From Ferruginibacter sp. (lineage in GTDB: Bacteria; Bacteroidota; Bacteroidia; Chitinophagales; Chitinophagaceae): 64,000 bases of DNA. The stretch spans positions 558,001-622,000 of the forward strand of contig JABFRP010000001.1 of the NCBI GenBank assembly GCA_013141115.1, written 5' to 3'. This document shows positions 17,049 to 26,896 of this stretch, one piece after another (the stretch's first letter is position 1; the number at the start of each line of letters is the position of its first letter). The notes under the pieces were generated by a model. The model was not told the origin of the DNA. It made no database searches and worked only from the letters and a program-made list of their open reading frames with translations. A program made the translations under genes and the position numbers.

Positions 17049-17914
17049 TAGTCTAATAAATTGGCTAACAAAAGTAGTTCATCCATTTTGTAGCGGTTGC
17101 GGTCGTTATCAAAACATTTACTTAATTCTTCCAGTAAAAATTGTATAATTCTTTTATTACCCAATTGCCGGAAGTAAGAAGTAGTGGGAGGAACGGAGAT
17201 GCGTTTAAAATAACTCTCCACATCTTTATGGCTATACATTTGCCCGTTCAGCGGATCGATATAAAAATTTATTTTTTCGGAAGAGTGGCCTACAGGGTTT
17301 AGCAGATCATGTTGCGGATCAAAATAGGCCATAATAAATTGCCGTGGAATATTGATAGCTTTTACCGGGACATCCAGCATTTCGCACAGCACTAAATAAA
17401 TAATACCATTGCTGATGGCATTACCTTTTTTACTTTCCAGTGCTTTGTTAATTAAATAATCATCAGGATTGTTGTATGCAAACTCAACACCTTTTTGTTT
17501 GTAGTAATTGTACAAAATACTGGTGATAACATTGATCTGTTCCAGCGGCGTTAAATAATTGTTGAGCTCCAGCCAGATATTGCGTTTTAACTTTTCTATC
17601 TCCTGGTGTACAGTAGTATTATTCAGTTCAGGATAATGGTATTTTGCCACCAGCAATGCGCCTTGTAATAAATCTGCATCCCCTTGTGCCCATGCGGTAA
17701 AATCGTTGGTAAGGTCTCTAAAGTGTAAGCGGTGGATGAGCAATTCAATTCTTTCTTGTATTTCTTCATTATTGGTAGTTTCCCATAAACTTTCCAGGTT
17801 GGGTATTATGGCTTTACCAAACGAAATGATCTTATCGCTTACGGTATTGTAAACAAATTCATCAGGGTCATCAATCAAATGCAATAAGGCCGATATTTCT
17901 TTACTTTCCTTCAT
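17048..17914 (-). CDS. Transglutaminase-like (SirB1-type) family protein
   Basis: 288 cytoplasmic residues. The N-terminal helical repeats (1-75) are followed by a SirB1/transglutaminase-like region: NYLTPLEQINVITSILYNYY, KKGNAISNGIIYLVLCEMLDVPVKAINIP, FYIDPLNGQMYS. The catalytic Cys of true transglutaminases is replaced in the GNAISNGIIY stretch, so it is probably not an active protease. It is coupled to the DUF952 gene by a one-base overlap. Confidence 0.8.
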   Translation of the reverse strand: MKESKEISALLHLIDDPDEFVYNTVSDKIISFGKAIIPNLESLWETTNNEEIQERIELLIHRLHFRDLTNDFTAWAQGDADLLQGALLVAKYHYPELNNTTVHQEIEKLKRNIWLELNNYLTPLEQINVITSILYNYYKQKGVEFAYNNPDDYLINKALESKKGNAISNGIIYLVLCEMLDVPVKAINIPRQFIMAYFDPQHDLLNPVGHSSEKINFYIDPLNGQMYSHKDVESYFKRISVPPTTSYFRQLGNKRIIQFLLEELSKCFDNDRNRYKMDELLLLANLLD

Positions 17915-17999
17915 TGTTAAATGAAATTCGTAAAAGTGGAGTGAATAAAGAAGTTAAAATTTTCCACAGTGGTGATTAACTTTAAAATGGCTGCAATAA

Positions 18000-18029
18000 A
18001 AATTCCCTCCTGAGAACAGGAGGGAATTT
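18000..18029 (-). terminator. Rho-independent terminator of lon
   Basis: AAATTCCCTCCTG and CAGGAGGGAATTT make a perfect 13-bp stem with a 4-base loop. Read on the minus strand it ends in TTTTTATT, 110 bases after the lon stop. Confidence 0.85.
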
Positions 18030-18139
18030 CTTTAACCCTTAAAACAACCAACATGAAACATGCTGATAATTATAAAACATCAGATACGAGGTTTTGTTCA
18101 AAGGGGTTTTATAATTTAAAAATAAATTTGGTTACTGCT

Positions 18140-20539
18140 TTACACCAGCGCCAGGTCAAGCACCTGCTGCATGGTTTTTACATAATGAAACTTAATGCCT
18201 TTAATATACTGGCTGTTAATTTCTTCCACATCTTTTTCATTTTGCCAGCACATAATAATTTCTTTTAATCCGGCACGTTTTGCTGCCAGTACTTTTTCTT
18301 TAATGCCGCCTACAGGTAATACTTGTCCACGTAAAGTAATTTCACCCGTCATGGCCAGGTAAGGTTTCATTTTGCGGCCGGTAAAGGCGCTTGCCAATGC
18401 GGCTAACATGGTAATACCTGCACTTGGGCCATCTTTAGGCACCGCACCTTCGGGCACATGTATATGAATATCCTTTTTATTAAAAACAGCAGGATCGATA
18501 TTTACTTTTTTGCAATTGGCTTCTAAATAAGTTAATGCTGTGCTGGCACTTTCCTTCATCACATTACCCAAATTACCAGTCAATTTTAATTCGCCTTTAC
18601 CTTCACTCAATTGTGTTTCTATAAAAAGAATATCGCCACCCACATAGGTCCACGCCAGCCCAACAGCCACACCGGGCATGTTGGCAATTTTATACAGGTC
18701 GTTACTATATCTTGGTTTACCTAATATCTTTTCTACATCATTATTGGTAATGGTAGCTTTTAGTTTTCCTTTTATCACCAACTCCTTTGCCTGGTAACGC
18801 ATTACGCTGGCTAATTGACGGTCTAATTCTCTTACACCACTTTCTCTTGTATAATCTTCAATAATTTTTTGCAGTACGGTATCACTTAATTTAAAACTGG
18901 CAGCCGTTAAACCGTGCATTTCTTTTTGTTTGGGCATTAAATGCCTTTTAGCAATTTCAATTTTTTCTTCCACTGCATAACCACTCAAATCAATTATTTC
19001 CAAACGATCTCTTAATGCAGGTTGAATATTGCTGATGTTATTGGCAGTTGCAATAAATAATACTTTACTCAGGTCGTACTCTAATTCCAAATAGTTATCA
19101 TAAAAAGTATTGTTCTGTTCAGGGTCCAACACTTCTAACAATGCCGAAGAAGGATCACCATGAACGGTATTGCCTACCTTATCAATTTCATCCAGTATCA
19201 TTACCGGGTTGCTGCTTTTTATTTTACGGATAGATTGAACAATTCTTCCGGGCATGGCACCAATATAAGTTTTGCGGTGCCCACGTATTTCACTTTCATC
19301 ATGCAAACCGCCTAAACTTACCCGTACATATTTTCTGTTGATGGCAGCTGCAATACTTTTACCCAAACTGGTTTTACCAATACCCGGAGGGCCTAAAAAA
19401 CAAAGTATCGGGCTCTTCATATCGCCTTTTAATTTTAGCACTGCCAGGTATTCTAAAATTCTTTCTTTAATTTTTTGCATGCCGTAATGGTCATGGTCCA
19501 ATATTTTTTTCGATTTTTTTAAATCGTATTGGTCCTGGGTATAATCTTCCCATGGCAGGTCCAGCATCAGGTCCAGGTGGTTATACGTAATGGAATAATC
19601 AGGTGTGGAAGGATGCATACGTTCCAGTTTTTCCACGCCTTTGGTAAACATTTCTTTAGCAGCTTTAGGCCATTTTTTTGTTTCGGCTTTTTTCTGCATC
19701 TCTTTTACTTCAGCAACATTATCACCACCCAATTCTTCTTTAATGGCTTTCATTTGCTGCTGTAAAAAATATTCCCGCTGTTGCTTGTCTAATTCGTTAC
19801 GGGTTTTATTAGTTACTTTATTTTTTAATTCGGCATATTGCAATTCGGTATGCATTAAATTCATCAGCAACTCAGCTCTTGCTTTAATATTACTGATCTC
19901 TAACAGTCGTTGTTTTTCTTTTATATCGCTGTTTAAATTGCTGCTTACAAAGTGAATTAAAAAAGAAGGGTTTTCTATATTCTTTAAAATGATGGCCGCT
20001 TCGCTGGGCAGGTTGGGGGAGAGGCCCACAATTTGTCCGGCCAAATCTTTAATACTACCTACCATGGCTTCAAAATCTGCATCGCCTTTTAAGTTATCTT
20101 CTTCCAGCACTTTTACTTTGGCTTTAAAATAAGGGTCTTCGGCAGTTATCTCTTCAATCTTAAATCGTTTGCGGCCTTGTATAATAATAGTAGTGCCGCC
20201 ATCAGGCATTTTTATCAGCTTTACAATTTTGGCAACTGTTCCAATATCTTCCAGATCGCTTACCACGGGTTCTTCCACATTACTGTCTTTTTGCGCTACC
20301 ACGCCTATCAATTTGTCAGCCTTGTAAGCATCGTTCACCGCTTTTATACTTTTATCTCTGCCTACAGTAATTGGAATTACAACACCAGGAAACAGTACGG
20401 TATTTCTTAAAGGGAGAATAGGTAACTCAGTTGGAATAGCCTGTTCATCGGCGTTTGCGTCTTCCTCCTCATTCAGTGGAATGATGGGCATAAACTCCAT
20501 TTCATCTTCAGGTCCCTGCGAATAATATTTCTTATCCAT
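18140..20539 (-). CDS. lon: ATP-dependent protease Lon
   Basis: 799-residue cytoplasmic AAA+ protease that degrades misfolded and regulatory proteins. It has the N-terminal LON substrate domain ([17 protein letters not shown]), an AAA+ module with Walker [14 protein letters not shown] and Walker [11 protein letters not shown], and a C-terminal protease domain with the Ser706/Lys749 dyad ([25 protein letters not shown]). The length is typical. It ends before a strong terminator and is divergent from cca. Confidence 0.98.
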   Translation of the reverse strand: MDKKYYSQGPEDEMEFMPIIPLNEEEDANADEQAIPTELPILPLRNTVLFPGVVIPITVGRDKSIKAVNDAYKADKLIGVVAQKDSNVEEPVVSDLEDIGTVAKIVKLIKMPDGGTTIIIQGRKRFKIEEITAEDPYFKAKVKVLEEDNLKGDADFEAMVGSIKDLAGQIVGLSPNLPSEAAIILKNIENPSFLIHFVSSNLNSDIKEKQRLLEISNIKARAELLMNLMHTELQYAELKNKVTNKTRNELDKQQREYFLQQQMKAIKEELGGDNVAEVKEMQKKAETKKWPKAAKEMFTKGVEKLERMHPSTPDYSITYNHLDLMLDLPWEDYTQDQYDLKKSKKILDHDHYGMQKIKERILEYLAVLKLKGDMKSPILCFLGPPGIGKTSLGKSIAAAINRKYVRVSLGGLHDESEIRGHRKTYIGAMPGRIVQSIRKIKSSNPVMILDEIDKVGNTVHGDPSSALLEVLDPEQNNTFYDNYLELEYDLSKVLFIATANNISNIQPALRDRLEIIDLSGYAVEEKIEIAKRHLMPKQKEMHGLTAASFKLSDTVLQKIIEDYTRESGVRELDRQLASVMRYQAKELVIKGKLKATITNNDVEKILGKPRYSNDLYKIANMPGVAVGLAWTYVGGDILFIETQLSEGKGELKLTGNLGNVMKESASTALTYLEANCKKVNIDPAVFNKKDIHIHVPEGAVPKDGPSAGITMLAALASAFTGRKMKPYLAMTGEITLRGQVLPVGGIKEKVLAAKRAGLKEIIMCWQNEKDVEEINSQYIKGIKFHYVKTMQQVLDLALV

Positions 20540-20639
20540 AATTATTTAAATATAAAGTCAATTTGTCAAACGGCACAGTTAAAATCGTATTATTTGTGCG
20601 GATGGGTATATAGTCAATATTAATGCCAGTTAAGCTTTT

Positions 20640-20664
20640 AGCTTTAAGCTAATAGCTTAAAGCT
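20640..20664. repeat. Inverted repeat in the lon/cca divergent region
   Basis: AGCTTTAAGCT and AGCTTAAAGCT are inverted copies separated by AAT. It lies just upstream of the cca -7 box, so it could be an operator or a hairpin on the lon side. Confidence 0.55.
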
Positions 20665-20671
20665 TTCTTCA

Positions 20672-20679
20672 TACTTTTG
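20672..20679 (+). promoter_or_regulatory. Putative -7 box (TACTTTTG) almost on the cca start
   Basis: Matches TAnnTTTG and ends 6 bases before the ATG at 20686. If used, the mRNA would be nearly leaderless. Confidence 0.45.
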
Positions 20680-20685
20680 CACTCC

Positions 20686-22098
20686 ATGTATATCAACTGC
20701 ACCGATAAAGAACTTTTTATTTTAGAAAAAATTGCACTGGCTGCTCAAAAAATACAAGTACCCTGTTATTTAATTGGTGGATTTGTACGGGATAAAATTT
20801 TAGGCAGAAATACTAAAGATATGGATGTGGTTTGTGTGGGAGATGGTATTACCCTGGCGCATGAAGTAGCCATGCTGTTTAAACCAATACCCGAAGTACA
20901 CTTTTTTAAAAATTTTGGTACCGCACAAATAAAAGTAGATGACCTGGAAATTGAATTTGTGGGAGCCCGGAAAGAGAGCTACGATTTTAACAGCCGTAAA
21001 CCAGCGGTAGAAACCGGCACTTTGCAGGATGATCAAAACAGGCGAGACTTTACAATTAATGCTTTAGCAATAAGTTTAAATAAGGCTGATTACGGCGCAT
21101 TAGTAGATCCGTTTAATGGTATTGCAGACCTGGAAATAAAAAATTTGCAAACACCTTTAGCGCCGGGCATTACTTTTAGTGATGATCCGTTGCGGATGAT
21201 GAGGGCTATACGCTTTGCAACGCAATTAAATTTTACTATCGAAGAAAAAACTTTAGCTGCTATTGGCGAAAATGCCCATCGTATAAAAATTGTTAGCGGC
21301 GAAAGAATTGCAGATGAACTGAATAAAATTGTGCTGGCAACAACGCCATCCATAGGGTTTGATCTGTTGTATAAAACCGGCTTGCTTAAAATTATTTTTC
21401 CTCAAATGGTGGCATTGGCCGGGGCCGAGTATGTGGATGGTATGGGGCATAAAGATAATTTTTACCACACATTGCAGGTGCTGGACAATATTGCCAGAAA
21501 TACCAACGACCTGTGGTTACGCTGGGCAGCCATACTGCATGATATAGCCAAACCTGCAACTAAAAGATTTGAAGAAGGCCATGGCTGGACCTTTCATGGG
21601 CACGAAGCATTGGGAGGAAAATGGGTGCCTAAAATTTTTGCCCAATTAAAGTTGCCGCAAAACGAAAAAATGAAGTTTGTACGTAAGTTGGTGGAAATGC
21701 ATCTGCGGCCCATCAGTCTTACTAAAGAAAATATTACCGATAGCGCAATAAGAAGATTGCTGGTAGATGCCGGCGAAGATTTTGATGCGTTGATGACTTT
21801 ATGCGCCGCAGACATTACATCAAAGAACAAACAAAAAGTACAACGGTTCTTAAATAATTTTGAAATAGTGCGTAAGCGCTGTGCCGAAGTGGAAGAAAGC
21901 GATCACCTGCGTAACTGGCAGCCGCCAATAACCGGCGAAATAATTATGCAGACCTTTAATTTACCACCCAGCCGAAAAGTGGGAGATATAAAAACAGCGA
22001 TACGTGATGCCATTTTAGATGGTGTTATTCCCAATGAATATGAGGCGGCGTTTGCTTATATGTTGCAGAAGGGGCAGGAATTTGGAATTAGTAATTAG
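20686..22098 (+). CDS. cca: CCA tRNA nucleotidyltransferase with HD domain
   Basis: 470 residues from ATG 20686. It adds or repairs the 3' CCA of tRNAs. The nucleotidyltransferase head has [19 protein letters not shown], with the metal-binding DxD, and the ERxA-type motif ([10 protein letters not shown]). An HD phosphohydrolase domain follows ([22 protein letters not shown]), which in this class is fused behind the head. It could alternatively act as a poly(A)-type enzyme, but the single-gene context and length favour CCA addition. Confidence 0.92.
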   Translation: MYINCTDKELFILEKIALAAQKIQVPCYLIGGFVRDKILGRNTKDMDVVCVGDGITLAHEVAMLFKPIPEVHFFKNFGTAQIKVDDLEIEFVGARKESYDFNSRKPAVETGTLQDDQNRRDFTINALAISLNKADYGALVDPFNGIADLEIKNLQTPLAPGITFSDDPLRMMRAIRFATQLNFTIEEKTLAAIGENAHRIKIVSGERIADELNKIVLATTPSIGFDLLYKTGLLKIIFPQMVALAGAEYVDGMGHKDNFYHTLQVLDNIARNTNDLWLRWAAILHDIAKPATKRFEEGHGWTFHGHEALGGKWVPKIFAQLKLPQNEKMKFVRKLVEMHLRPISLTKENITDSAIRRLLVDAGEDFDALMTLCAADITSKNKQKVQRFLNNFEIVRKRCAEVEESDHLRNWQPPITGEIIMQTFNLPPSRKVGDIKTAIRDAILDGVIPNEYEAAFAYMLQKGQEFGISN

Positions 22099-22226
22099 TA
22101 ATTTGAAATTATGCTGCGATTGTTAAATACTTGTCGCTTTTATCCCCAATTCCAGATTGCCAATTACCAATTACTTTTTTAAACTACAAATTCCTAAATA
22201 CAGTATAATATTCTTAATTTTACAAT
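22099..22226. repeat. Word-type inverted repeat between cca and the pRiA4b-like gene
   Basis: Iterated AATTAGTAATT words (about 22084-22112) face AATTACCAATTAC words (about 22156-22177). The arms pair imperfectly. Confidence 0.4.
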
Positions 22227-22805
22227 ATGGCTATTTTACGTTTCAGAGTTTACTGGGAAGATGACGACAGCGTTTATCGTGATATTGCAATTCGTCATAC
22301 ACAAAATTTTTTCGATCTGCACAGTTGTATTTTAAAAAGTTTTGAATTTGATTCAAAGCATAAAGCAACTTTTTACCGCAGTAACGATAACTGGCTGCGT
22401 GGCAGAGAAATTTCTTTGGAAAAATATGACAAGGCTTATAAAGCAGAACCATTAATTATGGGTGATACTGCTATCAGCTCTGAAATAAGTAACCCCAATC
22501 AAAAATTTATTTACGAATACGACTTTAATAAATTCTGGCATTTTATGGTGGAGTTAATTAATGTTGATAAAGAAGAAAATAAAAAATTAACTTATCCCTC
22601 CTGTATAAGAACAGAAGGGATTGCGCCATCGCAATATGGTACCAAAGGTTTGGTAGATAGCCGCCTGGCTGAAATGGAAGAAAAATACGATCTGCAACCT
22701 GATGCATTAAGAGAAGGCTTTAGCGAACAGGGAGAAGATGGCGAAGCTGTGGAAACAAGTGAAGAAGAGGAAGATGTAGCAAATGAAGAGAATGACGGAT
22801 TTTAA
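22227..22805 (+). CDS. pRiA4b ORF-3-like (IS1096 TnpR-type passenger) family protein
   Basis: 192 cytoplasmic residues. The pattern MAILRFRVYWEDDDSVYRDIAI, FFDLHSCILKSFEFD and EYDFNKFWHFMVEL matches the plasmid pRiA4b ORF-3 family (compact beta/alpha domain with the conserved W, D and H pattern). The C-terminal 35 residues are a strongly acidic tail (EEEEDVANEEN). The family occurs as a passenger in transposons, but no transposase is near this one, which looks chromosomal. Function unproven. Confidence 0.85.
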   Translation: MAILRFRVYWEDDDSVYRDIAIRHTQNFFDLHSCILKSFEFDSKHKATFYRSNDNWLRGREISLEKYDKAYKAEPLIMGDTAISSEISNPNQKFIYEYDFNKFWHFMVELINVDKEENKKLTYPSCIRTEGIAPSQYGTKGLVDSRLAEMEEKYDLQPDALREGFSEQGEDGEAVETSEEEEDVANEENDGF

Positions 22806-22808
22806 GGC

Positions 22809-22914
22809 AATGGATAATTGAGCAATGTATAACTTATAGATTCATTATTTTATTCACTTAGTATAACGTTGTTGTTGCCAGCTTTCTTTTCAAGGGTATT
22901 ATTAATTATCCATT
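22809..22914. repeat. Word-type inverted repeat before miaA
   Basis: AATGGATAATT at 22809-22819 is inverted at 22904-22914, and both arms continue into GAGCAATG/TTGTTCATT-like words. It lies between two co-oriented genes. Confidence 0.55.
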
Positions 22915-22965
22915 ATAAAATTGTTCATTACTAAATAGAGTTCTTTACAAACTCAATTATTTACA

Positions 22966-23868
22966 ATGAAGAAGACGTGTATTGTTATTGCAGGACCAAC
23001 AGCTGTTGGTAAAACAAGTTTTGCAATCCGGCTTGCACAACAACTCCAAACACAAATAATTTCTGCCGATAGCAGGCAATGTTTCAGGGAATTAAATATT
23101 GCTGTGGCCAAACCTTCGGCACAAGAACTGCAATTGGTTCCGCATTATTTTATCAGTTCGCATTCCATAAAAGATGAGGTTAATGCTGTAGTATTTGAGC
23201 AATACGCTCTGCAAAAAATTGCAGACCTTTTTAAAACACATGATACCGCCGTAATAGTTGGCGGTACCGGCTTGTACATCAAAGCCTTTTGTGATGGTAT
23301 TGATGCCCTGCCCAATATAGATACTGCGGTAAGGGAAGGTGTAATTGCCGGCTACGAAGTAAATGGATTGGTTTGGTTACAAAATGAAGTGAAAAAAAAT
23401 GACCCTGTCTATTTTGCCAAAGGCGAGATAAAAAATCCACAAAGATTAATGCGGGCACTGGAAGTAAAATTGAGCAGCGGAAGATCTATTACCGAATTTC
23501 AAACACAGCAAAAAAAGCAACGGGATTTTGATATTGTAAAAATTGGATTGGAGTTACCTAAAGAATTGCTTATACAAAACATCAACAGCCGTGTGGATGC
23601 CATGATGCAGCAAGGCTTGTTAGATGAAGTAAAAGAATTGCTGCCTTTTAAAAACCTGAATGCATTGCAAACTGTTGGCTACAGAGAATTGTTTGATTAC
23701 CTGAACGGAGATATAACGCTTAACGATGCAGTGGAGAGAATTAAGATAAACACCCGGCAATATGCCAAGCGCCAAATGACCTGGTTTAAAAAAGATACTT
23801 CTATAAAATGGATTACTGGTAATCTTCCCCTGTCAGCATTGGAGGTAAATACTTTATTGGAAACGTAG
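22966..23868 (+). CDS. miaA: tRNA dimethylallyltransferase
   Basis: 300 residues. It transfers a dimethylallyl group to A37 of tRNAs reading U-starting codons. The P-loop GPTAVGKTSF, the DMAPP/tRNA motif SADSRQCF (usual DSRQVY), VGGTGLYIKAF and the C-terminal AVERIKINTRQYAKRQMTWF are all present. The length is typical. Its 3' end overlaps the convergent gene at 23813-23868 by 56 bases. Confidence 0.97.
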   Translation: MKKTCIVIAGPTAVGKTSFAIRLAQQLQTQIISADSRQCFRELNIAVAKPSAQELQLVPHYFISSHSIKDEVNAVVFEQYALQKIADLFKTHDTAVIVGGTGLYIKAFCDGIDALPNIDTAVREGVIAGYEVNGLVWLQNEVKKNDPVYFAKGEIKNPQRLMRALEVKLSSGRSITEFQTQQKKQRDFDIVKIGLELPKELLIQNINSRVDAMMQQGLLDEVKELLPFKNLNALQTVGYRELFDYLNGDITLNDAVERIKINTRQYAKRQMTWFKKDTSIKWITGNLPLSALEVNTLLET

Positions 23869-24229
23869 AGCTTGAAATGGGAACAGGCATTACAGTTAAT
23901 GTGTCTTTTTCTTCCCTGTTACCAGAAAATGAAACACCTTTAATTTCTATTTTAATACCAGTTATTTTTTTAGCGGCATTTCTTACAAATACTGCAGTGC
24001 CTTTATAGTTAGGAATATTAAAATGGTCGTCCGATGTTTTTTCAATTGCGGCAGTGCCAAGAGAAGAGGATAAGGTTAATGCCCCATTCTCAAAAACTAC
24101 ATTTACTTCATTGATAGCACTTCCCTGTGGAAATTTATACCGGGCTGCGTATTCCTGTAAAGTTTCTTCAGCTTTTAACGATAAACAGAAAATAGTAAAA
24201 ACTGAAATAATGAGGATTACTTTTTTCAT
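23813..24229 (-). CDS. Exported DUF3471-like small protein
   Basis: 138 residues with a signal peptide (about 1-20, ending LSLKAEE). The body (LQEYAARYKFPQGSAINEVNVVFENGALTLSSSLG ... GTAVFVRNAAKKITGI) has the beta pattern of DUF3471-type domains found attached to beta-lactamase-like proteins. Its C-terminus reads back into miaA by 56 bases. Function unknown. Confidence 0.7.
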   Translation of the reverse strand: MKKVILIISVFTIFCLSLKAEETLQEYAARYKFPQGSAINEVNVVFENGALTLSSSLGTAAIEKTSDDHFNIPNYKGTAVFVRNAAKKITGIKIEIKGVSFSGNREEKDTLTVMPVPISSSTFPIKYLPPMLTGEDYQ

Positions 24230-24295
24230 GGCTGATAGTTTGTATAAAAATACGTCTTACTTCAGAAAAAAGTTACACTGGTAGTTAAAAAAATA

Positions 24296-25858
24296 CTAAA
24301 ATTTAAACCCTATTGTGGCTATAATATTACCCTGTTGTTGTTTAAGGCTGGCAAAAGTATTGGCCCTGTCTTCTAAGCGATATGGCAAATCAATATTTTT
24401 TGTTATTGCATGCACGTAGGTCAGGTCGATAAACATACCTTTATGCCTGTAACCTAATCCACCGCTGAGCAGCATCCGGTTTACTTTTGACGGGGCATCT
24501 TTGTAAGGGTTGCCATAGTAGGCAAAACCCAGCCGGCCCATAATGGTATTAAACTTTAATTCTCCACCCAGCCTGAAGTTTAAATTGCCTTTGTATTCTT
24601 TTTTTACTACTTCGTTTAATTGTTTGTAATAAGCTTTTTCGCTTTCCGTTGGCACTTCGTTATCGCTGCTAAATCTGCCACCTTTATGGTTTACATATTC
24701 TACATCAGCTGTAATAAAGGCTCTTTGTCTTTTTACATTACTTACTTCTCTAAAAACATACGAAGCACTTAAAATGGCTTTAAATGGGGTGGTTTGTAAA
24801 TATTTGCTTTCGCCGGGTTGGTTGTTGGTAAAAGTTTGAGATGTTCCTTTAAAATTTCCATCAGGATTTTCCAGCAAAGTTTGTATGCTGGTGGTGCGGC
24901 TGTCAGTTAGTGCCATAAATGTTGGGGTATGAATGGCTAAACCTAATCGTATATATTCCTGTGGCCTGTAGATGACGCCTAATTTAGCATTTAAGCCAAA
25001 TCCCCTGGTAGTAAAATCGTCGTTGTATTCAAACTGCTTAAAATGGTTTGATGAATTATTGGAAGTGTCAAACTCTTTAAAAGTAGTATTGCTGCTGTAA
25101 TTGATAATGGGAATGCCGAGTGTAGCTCCCCAGAACCATTTATCATCGTTATTATGTGCAAAACCTAATGCAAATTCGGTAATGCCACCTTTTGTAGTGC
25201 GGTTCATTTCCTGCCTTATGGCCTGGCCTGCATCTAAAATATATTCAGGCGCACCCTTTACCTGGTAAACTCTTTGTCCATTAACAATGGTAGAAACAGT
25301 ATCAATCAGGTAAGTGTATAATGCCACTGCTGAAGTATAGGGGAAAGGAGATTGATTATTTGGATACAACACAGTGTCGATAGTGAAACCACTTTTTGCA
25401 AATTCTTCGGCAAATTGTTCACTGAATGAGCTGTAATTATTTAATCCTTTATACTGAATACTGTTATTGAAATTGGCTGTTTGCGTTACTGCTAAACTAA
25501 TGGCATTGCTTACTTTGGGTTTATAGCGGGTACCAAAACCCCAAACCCATCCGCTGGGGCCAAAACCAAAACTGTTCTTTTTGCTTTGATTGGCAGTTTC
25601 TCTAAAATTAGCTTTGTTGTTATTGAGTAAAAAGCCTGGTGTTAATACAAATTCCCCGGTTTTATAAAAGCCCAGCCCTGCCGGATTTACATAAGTAGCA
25701 GTAATATCTCCACCTAAGCTTCCCATGGCACCACCAATGGCCATATTGCGGGCACTGCCATTTTGCGGATAAAAAGAATAACGCAATGCATCTTCGGGTA
25801 TTTGGGCAAAAATTGCGGTGGGAATAATAAGGGTTAATACAAGTAAATATCTTTTCAT
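24296..25858 (-). CDS. OmpP1/FadL-family outer-membrane protein
   Basis: 520 residues with signal peptide MKRYLLVLTLIIPTAIFAQ. The start of the mature part (DALRYSFYPQNGSARNMAIGGAMGSLGGD, then YVNPAGLGFY) is diagnostic for OmpP1/FadL/TodX beta-barrels, which pass hydrophobic compounds through the outer membrane. Alternating beta strands fill the rest and the protein ends in an aromatic-hydrophobic IGFKF. The substrate is unknown. The next upstream gene is a lipoprotein on the same strand, 82 bases away. Confidence 0.9.
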   Translation of the reverse strand: MKRYLLVLTLIIPTAIFAQIPEDALRYSFYPQNGSARNMAIGGAMGSLGGDITATYVNPAGLGFYKTGEFVLTPGFLLNNNKANFRETANQSKKNSFGFGPSGWVWGFGTRYKPKVSNAISLAVTQTANFNNSIQYKGLNNYSSFSEQFAEEFAKSGFTIDTVLYPNNQSPFPYTSAVALYTYLIDTVSTIVNGQRVYQVKGAPEYILDAGQAIRQEMNRTTKGGITEFALGFAHNNDDKWFWGATLGIPIINYSSNTTFKEFDTSNNSSNHFKQFEYNDDFTTRGFGLNAKLGVIYRPQEYIRLGLAIHTPTFMALTDSRTTSIQTLLENPDGNFKGTSQTFTNNQPGESKYLQTTPFKAILSASYVFREVSNVKRQRAFITADVEYVNHKGGRFSSDNEVPTESEKAYYKQLNEVVKKEYKGNLNFRLGGELKFNTIMGRLGFAYYGNPYKDAPSKVNRMLLSGGLGYRHKGMFIDLTYVHAITKNIDLPYRLEDRANTFASLKQQQGNIIATIGFKF

Positions 25859-25940
25859 GGCATATAAGTTTTACACTCCAATAATTTTGTTGGAAAATCA
25901 GGTAATAAAGATCATTCTTCTAAAATAAAACTGCAGTGTT

Positions 25941-26645
25941 TTATCCGCCACGGCTTGGTCTTGCAACACTACCGCCTGAACTACCTCCGGATGAAGAACC
26001 ACTACTGCCAGAACTGCTTGGTGTTGTTGTAGAAGGAGTGTATGTTCTGGTGTTGTTATTTGAAGAAGAGTTAGAACTGTTTGTATTGCTGCCGCTTTGA
26101 TTAGGGGTAAATACTTCTCTTAAAATATTGCCCACTTTGCTGCCGCCATTATTGCTGTTATTATACTGCCTTGTTGGCTGCACCCAGTTAGTGCCGGTAC
26201 CGGTTTTAGGATTATTTGATATGGCAGTACCATAATTTTTGTAGGTATTAAGATTCACCATTCTGGGAGTACTGTTTATTGGTGCCGCATTTGTAACTTT
26301 TGGGTAGTACAACGGCCTTGAGCAATAAGAAGGGTTGTAATAATACCCATGGTTGTAACTAGATTGGTAAGAGTAATAATAAGGACTGTAATTGTAGCTG
26401 TAATCGTAATCATAATCGTAATTCAAATCTCTCCATCTGCGATCACGTATCTGCATTCTTATCCTGGCATCATCTGCAGTGGTTGGCTGTTGCCTCACTT
26501 CATCACGGCTGTTGTCTCTGCGCTCTTCCACAACTCTTACCGGGCTATAATAAACATCATCGGGTGTTTGACCGCTTTTGTAGGCGGTACTGCAACTGCT
26601 TAAAGCCGCTGCAGAAATGGCAATGAGTAGAATTTTAGCAATCAT
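25941..26645 (-). CDS. Low-complexity lipoprotein (Tyr/Asn-rich, Ser/Gly tail)
   Basis: 234 residues. The lipobox LSSC is at about residue 18. The mature part holds a Tyr/Asp/Asn-rich block (about 75-110), an Asn/Thr/Gln block, and a Ser/Gly tail ending PSRGG, so it is largely disordered. Proteins of this kind are common in Chitinophagaceae beside outer-membrane genes; no function is known. Confidence 0.75.
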   Translation of the reverse strand: MIAKILLIAISAAALSSCSTAYKSGQTPDDVYYSPVRVVEERRDNSRDEVRQQPTTADDARIRMQIRDRRWRDLNYDYDYDYSYNYSPYYYSYQSSYNHGYYYNPSYCSRPLYYPKVTNAAPINSTPRMVNLNTYKNYGTAISNNPKTGTGTNWVQPTRQYNNSNNGGSKVGNILREVFTPNQSGSNTNSSNSSSNNNTRTYTPSTTTPSSSGSSGSSSGGSSGGSVARPSRGG

Positions 26646-26896
26646 GGCGTTTAGTTTTATTATTTAAAATTGAAGTTACTACTTTTGTGCAAGTTTTAAA
26701 AGCACATTATTTGTTAATTATGCATCAAACCTTCTGCCATAAGACACTTAGGTTTAATGTTTTGCTGTTAAAGATGTGCTAAATGGTTTTTAAACACCAA
26801 TAATAAAATGTAACCGGGAAACTGGTACCTGAAACAAGATTTTTAATACAAACAATTAATTCTTTCCCGATAAACCGGGACTGGTGAAAAAAGGGT
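26646..26896. other. Divergent intergenic region upstream of proS
   Basis: No gene. A possible -7 box TACTTTTG sits at 26680-26687 and a short hairpin TCCCG/CGGGA near 26867-26882, just upstream of proS. No known riboswitch fold was recognised. Confidence 0.45.
26680..26687 (+). promoter_or_regulatory. Putative -7 box for proS (TACTTTTG)
   Basis: Matches TAnnTTTG about 210 bases upstream of proS, which would give a long untranslated leader. Confidence 0.35.

Noticed and set aside
18053..18268. Short plus-strand frame after the lon terminator hairpin (MKHADNYK...)
   Set aside because: Most of it is the reverse of the lon 3' end, and the hairpin fits lon's terminator on the minus strand.
22243..22452. 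Minus-strand frame inside the pRiA4b-like gene
   Set aside because: Shadow; no start context or family match.
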